A stretch of 64,000 nucleotides of DNA from positions 1,550,001 to 1,614,000 of the forward strand of contig JASGKH010000001.1 in NCBI GenBank assembly GCA_047600785.1. The letters run 5' to 3'. A program made the position numbers and the translations under genes. This stretch comes from Breznakibacter sp047600785 (GTDB lineage Bacteria; Bacteroidota; Bacteroidia; Bacteroidales; Marinilabiliaceae). Of the stretch, positions 44,176-53,032 are shown piece after piece. The notes beneath the pieces are model-generated. The model had not been told where the DNA came from. It searched no databases and saw only the letters and a list, made by a program, of their open reading frames with translations. Within the stretch, counting starts at the first letter, position 1. Every line of letters starts with the position of its first letter.

Positions 44176-45270
44176 ATGGTAAATCTTGATCTTGAACCGT
44201 TATCGCTTCCCGGGTTGGAATTGAAGCGCCCGATTGTAATAGCTGGCCCCTGTAGTGCCGAAACCGAGGAGCAAACCCTCGAAACCGCCCGCCAATTGTC
44301 GGCCCAGGGAATAAAATTGTTCCGTGCCGGTATTTGGAAACCCCGTACCCGTCCCGGAGCCTTTGAAGGCGTGGGAACGCTTGGGTTACCCTGGTTGAAG
44401 AGGGTTAAAGAAGAAACCGGTATGTTCGTGGGAACCGAAGTGGCCACAGGCCACCATGTGTACGAAGCGTTGAAGCACGGCATCGACATACTCTGGATCG
44501 GAGCGCGTACATCGGCCAATCCATTTGCCGTGCAGGAAGTTGCCGATGCACTTCAAGGCGTGAACATTCCCGTATTGGTAAAAAACCCGGTGAACCCCGA
44601 TTTGGAATTGTGGATCGGCGCTGTTGAGCGCGTGAACCGTGCCGGCGTAAAGAAAATTGCGGCCATCCACCGTGGTTTTTCGTCCATCGACAAAAGTGAG
44701 TACCGTAACCACCCCCAATGGCAAATCCCCATTGAACTACGTCGCCGCATCCCCAATCTGCCCATCATTACCGATCCCAGCCATATTACCGGCAAGCGAG
44801 ACATGCTGTTCGACGTGATGCAGGAGGCCATGGATCTTAATTTTGACGGTTTGCTGATCGAATCCCATATGTGCCCGGAAAAGGCATGGAGCGATGCGGC
44901 CCAACAATGTACGCCCGTCGATTTAAAGGCAATGCTCGATAAAATGGTCCTCCGTTCGGCGTCCATTGGTGATAAGCCTCGTAACCAGTTGGATGAGTTG
45001 CGAAAAGAAATCGATAAACTGGACGTGAAACTTCTTGATCTGTTAAAAGAAAGGATGAAAATCTCCGATGCCATTGGCAAGTACAAACTTGAAAACAACA
45101 TTACCATCCTTCAAACCCGTCGTTACGATGAAGTGATGAACGACCGTCGTGCCAAAGCTGCTAAATACAATCTGGATGAGGATTTCGTAAACAAGATGTT
45201 CGAAACCATCCATGAAGAATCGATCCACCGGCAAAGTGCGGTCATGAACAAAGGATTAACTAACAAATAA
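44176..45270 (+). CDS. Bifunctional DAHP synthase/chorismate mutase
   Basis: The protein has 364 residues. Residues about 1-265 form a type I-beta/KDO8P-like DAHP synthase: RPIVIAGPCSAETEEQ, RAGIWKPRTRPGAFEG, WIGARTSANPFAVQEVA and ITDPSHITGKRD are its substrate and metal motifs. Residues about 275-360 form an AroQ-type chorismate mutase (NQLDELRKEIDKLDVKLLDL, MKISDAIGKYKLENN). The protein therefore catalyses the first step of the shikimate pathway and the branch point to prephenate. The fusion is usual in Bacteroidota. The mutase domain may also make the synthase sensitive to prephenate, as in other AroG-AroQ fusions. Gap to the previous gene is 10 bp. Confidence 0.94.
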   Translation: MVNLDLEPLSLPGLELKRPIVIAGPCSAETEEQTLETARQLSAQGIKLFRAGIWKPRTRPGAFEGVGTLGLPWLKRVKEETGMFVGTEVATGHHVYEALKHGIDILWIGARTSANPFAVQEVADALQGVNIPVLVKNPVNPDLELWIGAVERVNRAGVKKIAAIHRGFSSIDKSEYRNHPQWQIPIELRRRIPNLPIITDPSHITGKRDMLFDVMQEAMDLNFDGLLIESHMCPEKAWSDAAQQCTPVDLKAMLDKMVLRSASIGDKPRNQLDELRKEIDKLDVKLLDLLKERMKISDAIGKYKLENNITILQTRRYDEVMNDRRAKAAKYNLDEDFVNKMFETIHEESIHRQSAVMNKGLTNK

Positions 45271-45331
45271 ACAAAAAACTGGGTGCCAAACGTCGGCGAC
45301 AACTGCCGACGGGGCCCCGAAACTCAACCCA

Positions 45332-46108
45332 ATGAAGATTTGTATCCTTGGTGCCGGAAAAATGGGTACATGGCTGACCGATGCCCTGTGCCTGCAACAC
45401 GATGTGGCCATATACGACCGTGACATGAGCCGGCTGAAATATGTGTTCAACACGCAGCGATTGACCAAACCGGAAGAGATCAAAGAGTTTGAACCTGAGT
45501 TGTTGATCAATGCTGCGGTGCTTAAATTTACCTTACAAGCCTTTGAGGATGTGCTGCCCTATTTGCCCCAGACATGCATCCTCTCTGACATTGCCTCTGT
45601 AAAGACCGGTTTTGAAGAGTTCTACAAGAAATCGGGTTTCCGTTATGTCTCTACGCATCCCATGTTTGGTCCAACGTTTGCCAATTTAAAAGACCTTGGG
45701 CACCAACATGCCGTTATTATCTCTGAGTCCGATTTTTTAGGCAAGGCATTTTTCAAAGATTTTTATTCATCATTGGGCATCAACATTCATGAGTATTCAT
45801 TTGATCAACATGATCAAACCATTGCTTATTCTTTGTCGATCCCGTTCTCGTCGACGCTTGTGTTCGCGGCCTGCATGAAAAAACAGGAAGCGCCTGGCAC
45901 AACGTTCAAGAAGCATTTCGATATCGCTAAAGGCTTGTTGTCGGAAGATGATTATCTTCTGACCGAGATTCTTTTGAATCCATACACTTATGAACAGGTT
46001 GAAAAGATCAGTCAGGAACTGAGGATTCTTTTGGCCTTGGTTAAGGAAAAGGATTCGGATGGATTAAAAAGCTTTCTGGCCAATGTGAGGAAAAATATAC
46101 ACGATTGA
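45332..46108 (+). CDS. tyrA: Prephenate dehydrogenase
   Basis: The 258-residue NAD(P)-dependent enzyme makes 4-hydroxyphenylpyruvate. The dinucleotide-binding motif is MKICILGAGKMGTWL at the N terminus. ILSDIASVKTG and YVSTHPMFGPTFANL are the conserved prephenate-dehydrogenase motifs, the His being part of the active site. The C-terminal helical dimerisation domain is shortened compared with TyrA proteins that carry an ACT domain, so feedback control by tyrosine is not evident. It is the last gene of the operon, 61 bp after the DAHP synthase and followed by a terminator. Confidence 0.93.
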   Translation: MKICILGAGKMGTWLTDALCLQHDVAIYDRDMSRLKYVFNTQRLTKPEEIKEFEPELLINAAVLKFTLQAFEDVLPYLPQTCILSDIASVKTGFEEFYKKSGFRYVSTHPMFGPTFANLKDLGHQHAVIISESDFLGKAFFKDFYSSLGINIHEYSFDQHDQTIAYSLSIPFSSTLVFAACMKKQEAPGTTFKKHFDIAKGLLSEDDYLLTEILLNPYTYEQVEKISQELRILLALVKEKDSDGLKSFLANVRKNIHD

Positions 46109-46130
46109 TTCTTTGGATATGATGAAAATA

Positions 46131-46163
46131 GGCCCCTTTACCTTAATGGTAAGGGGTTTTTTG
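46131..46163 (+). terminator. Intrinsic terminator after tyrA
   Basis: CCCCTTTACC (46133-46142) pairs with GGTAAGGGG (46148-46156), with one bulge and a 5-base loop, followed by six T. Confidence 0.8.
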
Positions 46164-46279
46164 TGCATGGTTGATTAAATTCATGTGTTTTTATGAAGGT
46201 GTTGACATAAATTTATGGATAATGTTTTACCCCCGTAAACGGTTGTGACGGAATTTACTAACTCAAAATTTACTCGGCC

Positions 46280-47503
46280 ATGAAGAGCATTGTTGATAAG
46301 CCAATCGATTACATACATCGTGAGGAACAGTTTGGAGCCCATAATTACCATCCGTTACCGGTTGTGCTGGAGCGTGGACAGGGGGTGTTTGTATGGGACG
46401 TTGAAGGAACGCGCTATTTCGATTTCTTGTCGGCCTATTCCGCCGTTAACCAGGGCCATTGCCACCCCAAAATCATATCGGCGTTGGTCGAACAGGCCTC
46501 AAAATTGACGTTGACCTCGAGGGCTTTTTTCAACAATGTATTGGGCGAGTTCGAGGAATACGTTGCCCGCTATTTTGGGTACGATAAAGTGTTGCCGATG
46601 AATACGGGGGCCGAGGCCGTGGAAACGGCATTGAAACTTTGCCGTAAATGGGCCTATGAGAAGAAAGGTATTCCGGAAAACCATGCCAAGATTATTGTGT
46701 GCGACGGCAATTTTCATGGGCGGACCATTACCGTGGTATCCATGTCGACCGACATGGATTCATATGGGGGATTTGGTCCCTTTACCCCTGGTTTTGTCAA
46801 AATTCCTTACAGCGATGCCCGTGCGTTGGAAGAAGCAATAAAAGATCCCCTTGTCGCCGGTTTTTTGGTAGAACCCATCCAGGGAGAAGCAGGCGTGCAT
46901 GTGCCCCATGACGGTTATTTAAAGGCAGCGTTTGATTTGTGTAAAAAGCATGATGTGCTGTTTATGGCCGATGAGGTACAAACGGGTGTGGCGCGTACAG
47001 GTAGGCTGCTGGCTTGTGACCATGAAAGTGTTCGTTCCGATGTGCTCATTTTGGGCAAAGCCATTTCAGGAGGGGTATTCCCTGTTTCTGCCGTATTGGC
47101 TGATGACGATATAATGCTGGTCATTAAGCCTGGCGAACACGGATCCACCTATGGCGGCAATCCGTTGGCCTGCAAAGTGTCGATTGCGGCCCTACAAGTG
47201 GTGCGTGACGAGGAATTGGCGGAAAAAGCCGATCGTCTGGGGCAGATTTTCCGCCAACATCTTTCAGAATTGAGATCACCAATGATCGAAGGCGTGCGTG
47301 GGAAAGGATTACTCAATGCCGTGCTGATCAGGTCCGTAAATGGAAGAACGGCATGGGACGTTTGTTTGGCATTGAAAGAAAACGGACTCCTGGCCAAGCC
47401 TACGCACGGGCACATTATTCAATTTGCTCCGCCTTTGGTCATTACCGACGCACAGTTGATGGAGGCTATCAGGATCATTGAAAAAACATTTCACGAGTTT
47501 TAA
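46280..47503 (+). CDS. rocD: Ornithine aminotransferase
   Basis: This 407-residue class III PLP aminotransferase converts ornithine and 2-oxoglutarate to glutamate 5-semialdehyde and glutamate. The N-terminal FGAHNYHPLPVVLERGQGV and the GxNxGAEAVETALK-type motif (MNTGAEAVETALKLCRKWAY) are typical of OAT. The PLP Lys lies in LILGKAISGGVFPVSA, the Asp in FMADEVQTG. GEHGSTYGGNPLACKV binds the cofactor phosphate. It links arginine/ornithine breakdown to proline and glutamate. A short downstream acetyltransferase gene starts 22 bp later, perhaps in the same transcript. Confidence 0.93.
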   Translation: MKSIVDKPIDYIHREEQFGAHNYHPLPVVLERGQGVFVWDVEGTRYFDFLSAYSAVNQGHCHPKIISALVEQASKLTLTSRAFFNNVLGEFEEYVARYFGYDKVLPMNTGAEAVETALKLCRKWAYEKKGIPENHAKIIVCDGNFHGRTITVVSMSTDMDSYGGFGPFTPGFVKIPYSDARALEEAIKDPLVAGFLVEPIQGEAGVHVPHDGYLKAAFDLCKKHDVLFMADEVQTGVARTGRLLACDHESVRSDVLILGKAISGGVFPVSAVLADDDIMLVIKPGEHGSTYGGNPLACKVSIAALQVVRDEELAEKADRLGQIFRQHLSELRSPMIEGVRGKGLLNAVLIRSVNGRTAWDVCLALKENGLLAKPTHGHIIQFAPPLVITDAQLMEAIRIIEKTFHEF

Positions 47504-47525
47504 CCGTCACACACCGATCGAAAGG

Positions 47526-48056
47526 ATGACCGATTTAACCGCAGTGACATTGAGGCCCTGGCAGAAGCATGATATTTTGGCTTTGGCCCAATTGGCCGAT
47601 AATTATAAAATAGCACAAAATCTACGTGACAGTTTTCCATCGCCTTATACCATTGCAGATGCCCAGAAATGGGTGGCCTGCAATTTGGAGTATCCCGAAC
47701 CCAATCCCATTAGGGCCATCGATTACAATGGCAATTTGGTAGGATGTGCGGCAGCTTTCCTAAAAGACGATGTGCTTCGGAAAAACGCAGAAATTGGTTA
47801 TTGGCTTGGCGAACAGTATTGGGGTAAAGGCATTGCCACGGTGGCCGTAGGGCTGCTGGTCGATTATCTGTTCAACAATTTCGATGTTCATCGTGTTTAT
47901 GCTGAAGTGTTCGGTTACAACCAGGCGTCGTGCCGGGTGTTGGTGAAAAACCGTTTTGTGCAGGAAGCCGTTTTAAGGGAATGTATTTACAAAAACGGTA
48001 AGTTCCATGATAATTTGGTGTTTGCTTTGCGTCGTGGTGATTGGACATTGAAATAA
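47526..48056 (+). CDS. GNAT family acetyltransferase (RimJ/RimL-like)
   Basis: The 176-residue protein has the Acetyltransf_3 layout of RimJ/RimL enzymes: TAVTLRPWQKHDILALAQLA at the N terminus, EIGYWLGEQYWGKGIATVAV as the acetyl-CoA loop and NQASCRVLVKNRF as the last motif. These enzymes modify protein N termini, antibiotics or small molecules; the target is unknown. The ATG at 47526 has a purine-rich GAAAGG just upstream, a rare Shine-Dalgarno-like signal in this window. The longer frame from 47478 overlaps rocD. Confidence 0.86.
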   Translation: MTDLTAVTLRPWQKHDILALAQLADNYKIAQNLRDSFPSPYTIADAQKWVACNLEYPEPNPIRAIDYNGNLVGCAAAFLKDDVLRKNAEIGYWLGEQYWGKGIATVAVGLLVDYLFNNFDVHRVYAEVFGYNQASCRVLVKNRFVQEAVLRECIYKNGKFHDNLVFALRRGDWTLK

Positions 48057-48321
48057 CGTTCGTGGCTTCGTTTTCAAGAGTGCCAACTATAGGGCCAAAA
48101 ACAAATGGGATGGCTTTCGGCGAAGTGTTCATGTTGTCTGACTTTGTCATGGATTGAACGGTACCAACGGTAACATAGGGCAATTTTTCTTATTAAAGAA
48201 AAAAAGTGTTAATAATTCGAAAAATGGCGGAAAACCTATTTTATAACATGTCACTTTATTTTTTAATGGCGTGAAATAAAGGCATTTTTGCAATAGAAAA
48301 TCGTATTTAAACCATAATATT

Positions 48322-50022
48322 ATGAGCCGTCGGTTATTGATAAGGGATGTGACATTGAGGGATGGTCAACAATCTCTTTTTGCCACTCGCATGAAGCAGA
48401 TTCAAGTTGAAAGAGTATTGCCGATCTATAAGGAAGCTAATTTCTATGCCATGGAAGTGTGGGGAGGTGCAGTTCCCGACTCTATCATGCGTTATCTGAA
48501 CGAAGATCCATGGGAACGTTTGGAAAAAATCAAGGCTGAAATCGGCAATATCTCCCATTTAACGGCATTGTCCCGTGGACGTAACTTGTTTGGTTACAAT
48601 CCTTATCCGGAAGAGGTAATTGAGGGTTTTAACCGTAATGCCGTAGAGAGTGGAATTTCCATCATGCGTATTTTCGATGCGCTGAACGATACCAGCAACA
48701 TTAAAAGTACCATTAAATATGTGAAACAGCACGGTGGACTGGCCGATTGTGTGGTATGTTATACGGTTGACCCTAAGTTTACGAAAAAAGAGCGGTTTAT
48801 GTCGCTTTTGAAAGGTAAACGTTTGCCCAAAGACATCTTTACCATTGATTATTTTGTAAACATGGCTAAAGAACTTGAGCGTTTGGGGGCTGATATGATT
48901 ACATTGAAAGATATGGCAGGGTTGATTCCTCCTGCCAAGGCCGGTCAGATCATTAAAGCGTTTAAGCAAAACGTGAAAGTCCCCATCGATTTTCATACCC
49001 ACTGTACGCCAGGTTATGGCTTGGGCGCAGGTTTGATGGCGATTATAAACGGAGTAGATATTCTGGATACCGCCATCTTGAATTTTGCGGGTGGTCCTGC
49101 AGCTCCGGCATTCGAGCTTGTCCAGATATTCTGTAACAAATTGGGCATCGAAACAGGGGTGAACGTTGATGCGGTTGTGCGAATCAATAAGATTCTGAAA
49201 GAAATTCGTTTGGAAATGGCTGATATTGACAGCTATAAAATTTACCCCATCGAATTTGATATTACCAAGGATAAATTGCCTGCCGACATTGACAAGTTGT
49301 TTGATTTGGCCATCGACGCAGCGAAAGCTAACGACGAGGCTAAGGTTTTGGAATATTGTGGCAAGATCGAGAAGTATTTCAATTTCCCCGACCCTGACGA
49401 GAAAGTGAAATTCGCGGAAGTTCCGGGCGGTATGTATACCAACATGTTGGCCCAGCTTAAACAGTTAAAGCAGGAGCATTTGTTGCCAAGGGTATTGGAA
49501 GTGATTCCTACCGTACGTTTGGCTGCGGGGTGCCCTCCGTTGGTAACCCCAACAAGTCAGATTGTAGGTGCACAGGCCGTGAATTGTGTGATCGACGAGA
49601 AGAATGGTAAGCCTTTTTATTCCAATAACTCCATACAATTTGTGAATTTGGTGAGAGGGGCGTATGGAAAAACACCCATTGCCATTGATCCAGAATTCCG
49701 GTTGAAGATTGCCGGTACACGCGAGGAAATTCCTTATGATACCAGTGCGTATAAAAAACAGCCCAACCCGTCGTTTCCACAATATGGGGAAGACGTGAAA
49801 CTAGCCAGCAACGAAAAAGAAGAATTGCTACTGGAACTTTTCCCTAACGTGGCCTCAAAGTTCTTGCAAGATAAAGTTGAAAGAATATATGGTGAGCGAT
49901 TGAGGGCCATAGAGATGGAGGAACAAAAGCAGCGTGACGCCGAGAGGAATAAATATTTGGCGTTGAGTAAAGAAGAGAAACAAGAGCGTCTGTTGAAAGG
50001 CCTTTATGAATATTGGAGTTGA
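48322..50022 (+). CDS. Biotin-dependent carboxyltransferase subunit (oxaloacetate decarboxylase alpha/pyruvate carboxylase B-like)
   Basis: The 566-residue protein has an HMGL-like TIM barrel (about 1-270) with RDVTLRDGQQSLFATRM, MRIFDALNDTSN, ITLKDMAGLIPP (the Lys carries the carboxy group) and DFHTHCTPGYG (metal-binding His pair). It is followed by a conserved carboxyltransferase domain (about 300-480, with PGGMYTNMLAQLKQL). Unlike most homologues it lacks a C-terminal biotinyl domain; the end is a charged helix (MEEQKQRDAERNKYLALS). It must work with a separate biotin carrier, not seen in the window. The exact reaction is open: oxaloacetate decarboxylation, pyruvate carboxylation or transcarboxylation. 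A near-consensus -7 (CATTTTTG, 48283-48290) lies upstream. Confidence 0.88.
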   Translation: MSRRLLIRDVTLRDGQQSLFATRMKQIQVERVLPIYKEANFYAMEVWGGAVPDSIMRYLNEDPWERLEKIKAEIGNISHLTALSRGRNLFGYNPYPEEVIEGFNRNAVESGISIMRIFDALNDTSNIKSTIKYVKQHGGLADCVVCYTVDPKFTKKERFMSLLKGKRLPKDIFTIDYFVNMAKELERLGADMITLKDMAGLIPPAKAGQIIKAFKQNVKVPIDFHTHCTPGYGLGAGLMAIINGVDILDTAILNFAGGPAAPAFELVQIFCNKLGIETGVNVDAVVRINKILKEIRLEMADIDSYKIYPIEFDITKDKLPADIDKLFDLAIDAAKANDEAKVLEYCGKIEKYFNFPDPDEKVKFAEVPGGMYTNMLAQLKQLKQEHLLPRVLEVIPTVRLAAGCPPLVTPTSQIVGAQAVNCVIDEKNGKPFYSNNSIQFVNLVRGAYGKTPIAIDPEFRLKIAGTREEIPYDTSAYKKQPNPSFPQYGEDVKLASNEKEELLLELFPNVASKFLQDKVERIYGERLRAIEMEEQKQRDAERNKYLALSKEEKQERLLKGLYEYWS

Positions 50023-50044
50023 AAATTTGAATTTTTGTAAAAAA

Positions 50045-50077
50045 TTAAAGAGAGGGGTTTGCCCCTCTCTTTTTTTG
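50045..50077 (+). terminator. Intrinsic terminator after the carboxyltransferase gene
   Basis: AAAGAGAGGGG (50047-50057) pairs perfectly with CCCCTCTCTTT (50062-50072) over a 4-base loop, followed by T residues. Confidence 0.88.
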
Positions 50078-50221
50078 CTAGTTATAATACTTAATTAGTG
50101 TGATTATATTTATAGATGTAATTGTTTGTTTGTTAGTTTGTTGAATAGAATATTTCCGTTTGTATAGTCTTTATGTAGGAATAAAGCATTGTTTTTAAAT
50201 GGGGTATTTGGGGGCGGTGGT

Positions 50222-50229
50222 TACATTTG
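50222..50229 (+). promoter_or_regulatory. -7 promoter element of the DUF4395 gene
   Basis: TACATTTG matches TAnnTTTG, 29 bp before the ATG at 50259. It lies inside the longer open frame (from 50199), which supports the shorter start. Confidence 0.5.
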
Positions 50230-50258
50230 CAATACCTTTAAAATTAAAGAAAATAGTC

Positions 50259-50702
50259 ATGAAATCGATTGTTTGCCCCATATCCTCCGAACGTGTGCCT
50301 TCTGCATTGCCACGCATCACTGCTTTTTATGTGGTAGCTGTTTTGTTGGCAGCGATAATTACCGGATCTTACTTGTTAATAGTGCTCCTGTCTGTCGACT
50401 TTTATTTAAGAGGATTCAATCTGGAGAACTATAGCCCATTGACTTTTTTATCAAAGAAAACAAGTGGGTTGTTGGATGCAACGGGTCGGCCGATTGATAA
50501 AGCGCCTAAACTATTTGCGGCCCGATTGGGTTTTGTATTTACATTAGCTATTGTGTCGGCGGGTTTCTCCGGACTGTCAAATTTTGCGTTGATTCTGTCG
50601 ATTGGATTAATGGGCTTTGCGTTGCTCGAAGGTGTATTTGGTCTTTGCGTGGGATGCGTTATTTATAGTTGGCTGGTATTGCCGTTTGTGAAAGCTAACT
50701 GA
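50259..50702 (+). CDS. DUF4395 integral membrane protein
   Basis: The 147-residue protein has two pairs of hydrophobic helices (about 24-50 and 88-135). MKSIVCPISSERVPSALPRI at the N terminus and GLCVGCVIYSWL near the C terminus are the family hallmarks, the C-x-x-C pair suggesting redox or metal chemistry. DUF4395 proteins are often next to thioredoxin or rhodanese-like genes, but no such gene is beside this one. The function is not established. It stands convergent to the sugar-binding lipoprotein genes, with a 45-bp gap. Confidence 0.8.
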   Translation: MKSIVCPISSERVPSALPRITAFYVVAVLLAAIITGSYLLIVLLSVDFYLRGFNLENYSPLTFLSKKTSGLLDATGRPIDKAPKLFAARLGFVFTLAIVSAGFSGLSNFALILSIGLMGFALLEGVFGLCVGCVIYSWLVLPFVKAN

Positions 50703-50747
50703 TATCGGAACGGGGGAGAATCCCGGACTTCTTGTTGGTTGTTTGGT

Positions 50748-51770
50748 TTACTGTAAATCGGAACTTTTATATTCTCCGGTTTCTATCAGTTCTTTTGCGT
50801 AATTGTCTTTGGTGATGGTTACCGACCGGACTTTTACCGTGGGGATTTGGGCGTAACCATTGAATGTTTTATAAGTGGTAAATTCCCGGGCTTTGGTCCC
50901 CTCTATTAACGATTTTGCAAGATCGGCAACCGCATAGCCTAATTTTTTATGGGGGTGATAAATGGTGACATGCTGATAGCCGTTCTTTATGTTTGTCACA
51001 CCTTCCTTTGTGGCGTCTTGTCCTGTGGTGATCACTTTTCCCGCCATTCCATTGCGTTTTAAGATGTCTATGACCGAAGTTGCCATCCGGTCGTGGCACG
51101 TGATTACGGCATCAATATTGGACCCCCACGTTTGAACGATTTGTTCAAATTCATAAGCAGTGCTTTCGGCACCGTATGCCTCAACAAATGTTTCGTAGAT
51201 AATGTTAACGTTGCCTTGTGCCACGTGAGGGGCCAGTATGGAATCGATGGATTGTTTCAATTCCACGCCGTTACGGTCAAACCGATCACCGCCGAGGACA
51301 ACATAATTTCCTGTCGGACAAAGTGAAAGCGTCGTGTTACAGAGTATTTCTCCATTATTGATGTTATCACCCGTAAAAAATACATCGTAATCGGTATTGT
51401 TGATCAAACGGTTGTAGGCAATAACCACAACTCCTTTGTCTTTTGCGTAGCGAATCATCGGGGCAATGGTATTGCCGTTTACCGGCGTAACGATCAGTAC
51501 GTCTACACCCTCATCGATCAGTTTGATACCTTTTTCTATCTGGAGCGATTCGTTGTCATCGGCATCTACCATGGAAGCATCATAGCCCAATTGTTTGAGC
51601 CTTTCCATCATAAAAGAACCGTCTTTGACAAAACGGGCACGGCTAAGGGATGGGTGCAGATAAACGACCTTTTTGTTTGCTGTATCGCCGCATGATAATA
51701 ACACCGTCGCCAACAGAAATATTAGCAAATAACGGATTTTGATAGCTATTGGAAGTTCTTTTGCCATCAT
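50748..51770 (-). CDS. XylF-like sugar-binding lipoprotein (second of a tandem pair)
   Basis: The 340-residue protein has a lipoprotein signal: a charged start, hydrophobic LLIFLLATVLL and lipobox LLSC. The mature part is a periplasmic binding protein of the XylF/RbsB type, with DADDNESLQIEKGI, DVLIVTPVNGNTIAP, VIAYNRLI, NYVVLGGDRFDRNG, TTGQDATKEG and VTIYHPHKKLG matching the successive ligand-contacting blocks of xylose-binding proteins. The ligand is probably a pentose or other monosaccharide. No ABC permease or ATPase gene is nearby. It follows its paralogue by 9 bp. The divergent MCP suggests a sensing role. Confidence 0.88.
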   Translation of the reverse strand: MMAKELPIAIKIRYLLIFLLATVLLSCGDTANKKVVYLHPSLSRARFVKDGSFMMERLKQLGYDASMVDADDNESLQIEKGIKLIDEGVDVLIVTPVNGNTIAPMIRYAKDKGVVVIAYNRLINNTDYDVFFTGDNINNGEILCNTTLSLCPTGNYVVLGGDRFDRNGVELKQSIDSILAPHVAQGNVNIIYETFVEAYGAESTAYEFEQIVQTWGSNIDAVITCHDRMATSVIDILKRNGMAGKVITTGQDATKEGVTNIKNGYQHVTIYHPHKKLGYAVADLAKSLIEGTKAREFTTYKTFNGYAQIPTVKVRSVTITKDNYAKELIETGEYKSSDLQ

Positions 51771-51779
51771 AACGATAGA

Positions 51780-52784
51780 TCATTTTTTTATTTGTGACCA
51801 GTTGTACTCTCCCGTGGCAATTAGTTCCTGCTCAATATTGTCTTTGGTGATGCCTATGGATTTAACCTGGAACGTGGGGATTTGTACGAGCCCGTTAAAA
51901 GTGCTTGAATTGGCCAGGTCTTTTGCCTGTTTGCCTTTTAGTATTTCAAATACCAACTCTGCGGCTTTCACGCCGAGGGTTTTGTGCGGGTGGTAAATGG
52001 TGACATGTTGGTCGCCTGCGTATATGCTTTGTACAGCTTCCAGTTCCGCATCCTGGCCTGTTACGAATACTTTACCGTTGAGACCATATTTTTTCAGTAC
52101 CCCGATTACGCCCTGGGCCATGGGATCACTTCCGGCAATCACCACATCAATGTTTTTGCCATGTGATTGGATGACTTGCTCCAATTCGAAAGCAGCAACC
52201 TCTTTGTGCCAGTTTTCAATATAGGTCTCATAAATTATGTTTATCCGTCCATCGTCAACATGCTTTTTTAGCATTGAATCGATAGCCTGCTTTTGTTCCA
52301 CCCCGTTGCGGTCGAATCTGTCGCCTGCCAGAATTACGTAGTTTCCGGATGGGTGGTCAATAAGAGCGCGTTCACAAAATATTCGTCCATTATCGGTATT
52401 GTGACCGGTAAAAAACAGATCGTAATCGACGTTGCTTATCAAACGGTTGTAGGCAATTACAGGGACTCCTCTGCTTTTTGCTTCCCGTAGGAGCGGGGCA
52501 ATGGTATTTCCGTTTACTGCACTGATGATAAGGATATCGACACCTTCATCTAGTGCTTTGAGACCCTGTTCAAGCTGGGTGGCATCGTTGTCGTCGGCAC
52601 TTACGGTATTTGCATCAACGCCAAATTTTGCAAGGTGTTCGGCCATGTACTTCCCTTCGGTTTCGAAACGTTGAAAATGATTACTCGGATACAGATACAA
52701 CGCTTTGTATTTGGTGGAAGAATTGCATCCGATTAAAAAGCTACCCAACAATGCCAATAGGGTAATGTTATTTAAGATTTTCAT
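51780..52784 (-). CDS. XylF-like sugar-binding lipoprotein (first of a tandem pair)
   Basis: The 334-residue paralogue of the downstream gene has lipobox FLIGC, which marks it as membrane-anchored. The binding-protein blocks are the same: SADDNDATQLEQGLKALDEG, DILIISAVNGNTIAPLL, VIAYNRLISN, NYVILAGDRFDRNG, VTGQDAELEAVQ and VTIYHPHKTLG. Where both are comparable, many ligand-region residues agree (NGNTIAP, AYNRLI, GDRFDRNGVE), so the two may bind related sugars. It is the first gene after a 248-bp divergent region that also serves the MCP. No transporter partner is visible. Confidence 0.88.
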   Translation of the reverse strand: MKILNNITLLALLGSFLIGCNSSTKYKALYLYPSNHFQRFETEGKYMAEHLAKFGVDANTVSADDNDATQLEQGLKALDEGVDILIISAVNGNTIAPLLREAKSRGVPVIAYNRLISNVDYDLFFTGHNTDNGRIFCERALIDHPSGNYVILAGDRFDRNGVEQKQAIDSMLKKHVDDGRINIIYETYIENWHKEVAAFELEQVIQSHGKNIDVVIAGSDPMAQGVIGVLKKYGLNGKVFVTGQDAELEAVQSIYAGDQHVTIYHPHKTLGVKAAELVFEILKGKQAKDLANSSTFNGLVQIPTFQVKSIGITKDNIEQELIATGEYNWSQIKK

Positions 52785-53032
52785 GATGAGAAGTTAATGT
52801 GTTTAAGATGTTTGATTTATGGTTTGTGCCATGCTTTACAAACAATTAGTACCAGCACGTTATCGGGGCGCGTCACTTAACCATCTCTGAAAAGTAGATA
52901 AAAGTTGTAAAAAAACAAAAATAGAAGGCGCGTAAATCGCCATCCGAGCAAATTATCATCGCGTAAAAGTAAAAAATGCGTAATAATTGTTTATTTTCAC
53001 AAAACGAATCCCAAACATTTTAAATAAACGCA

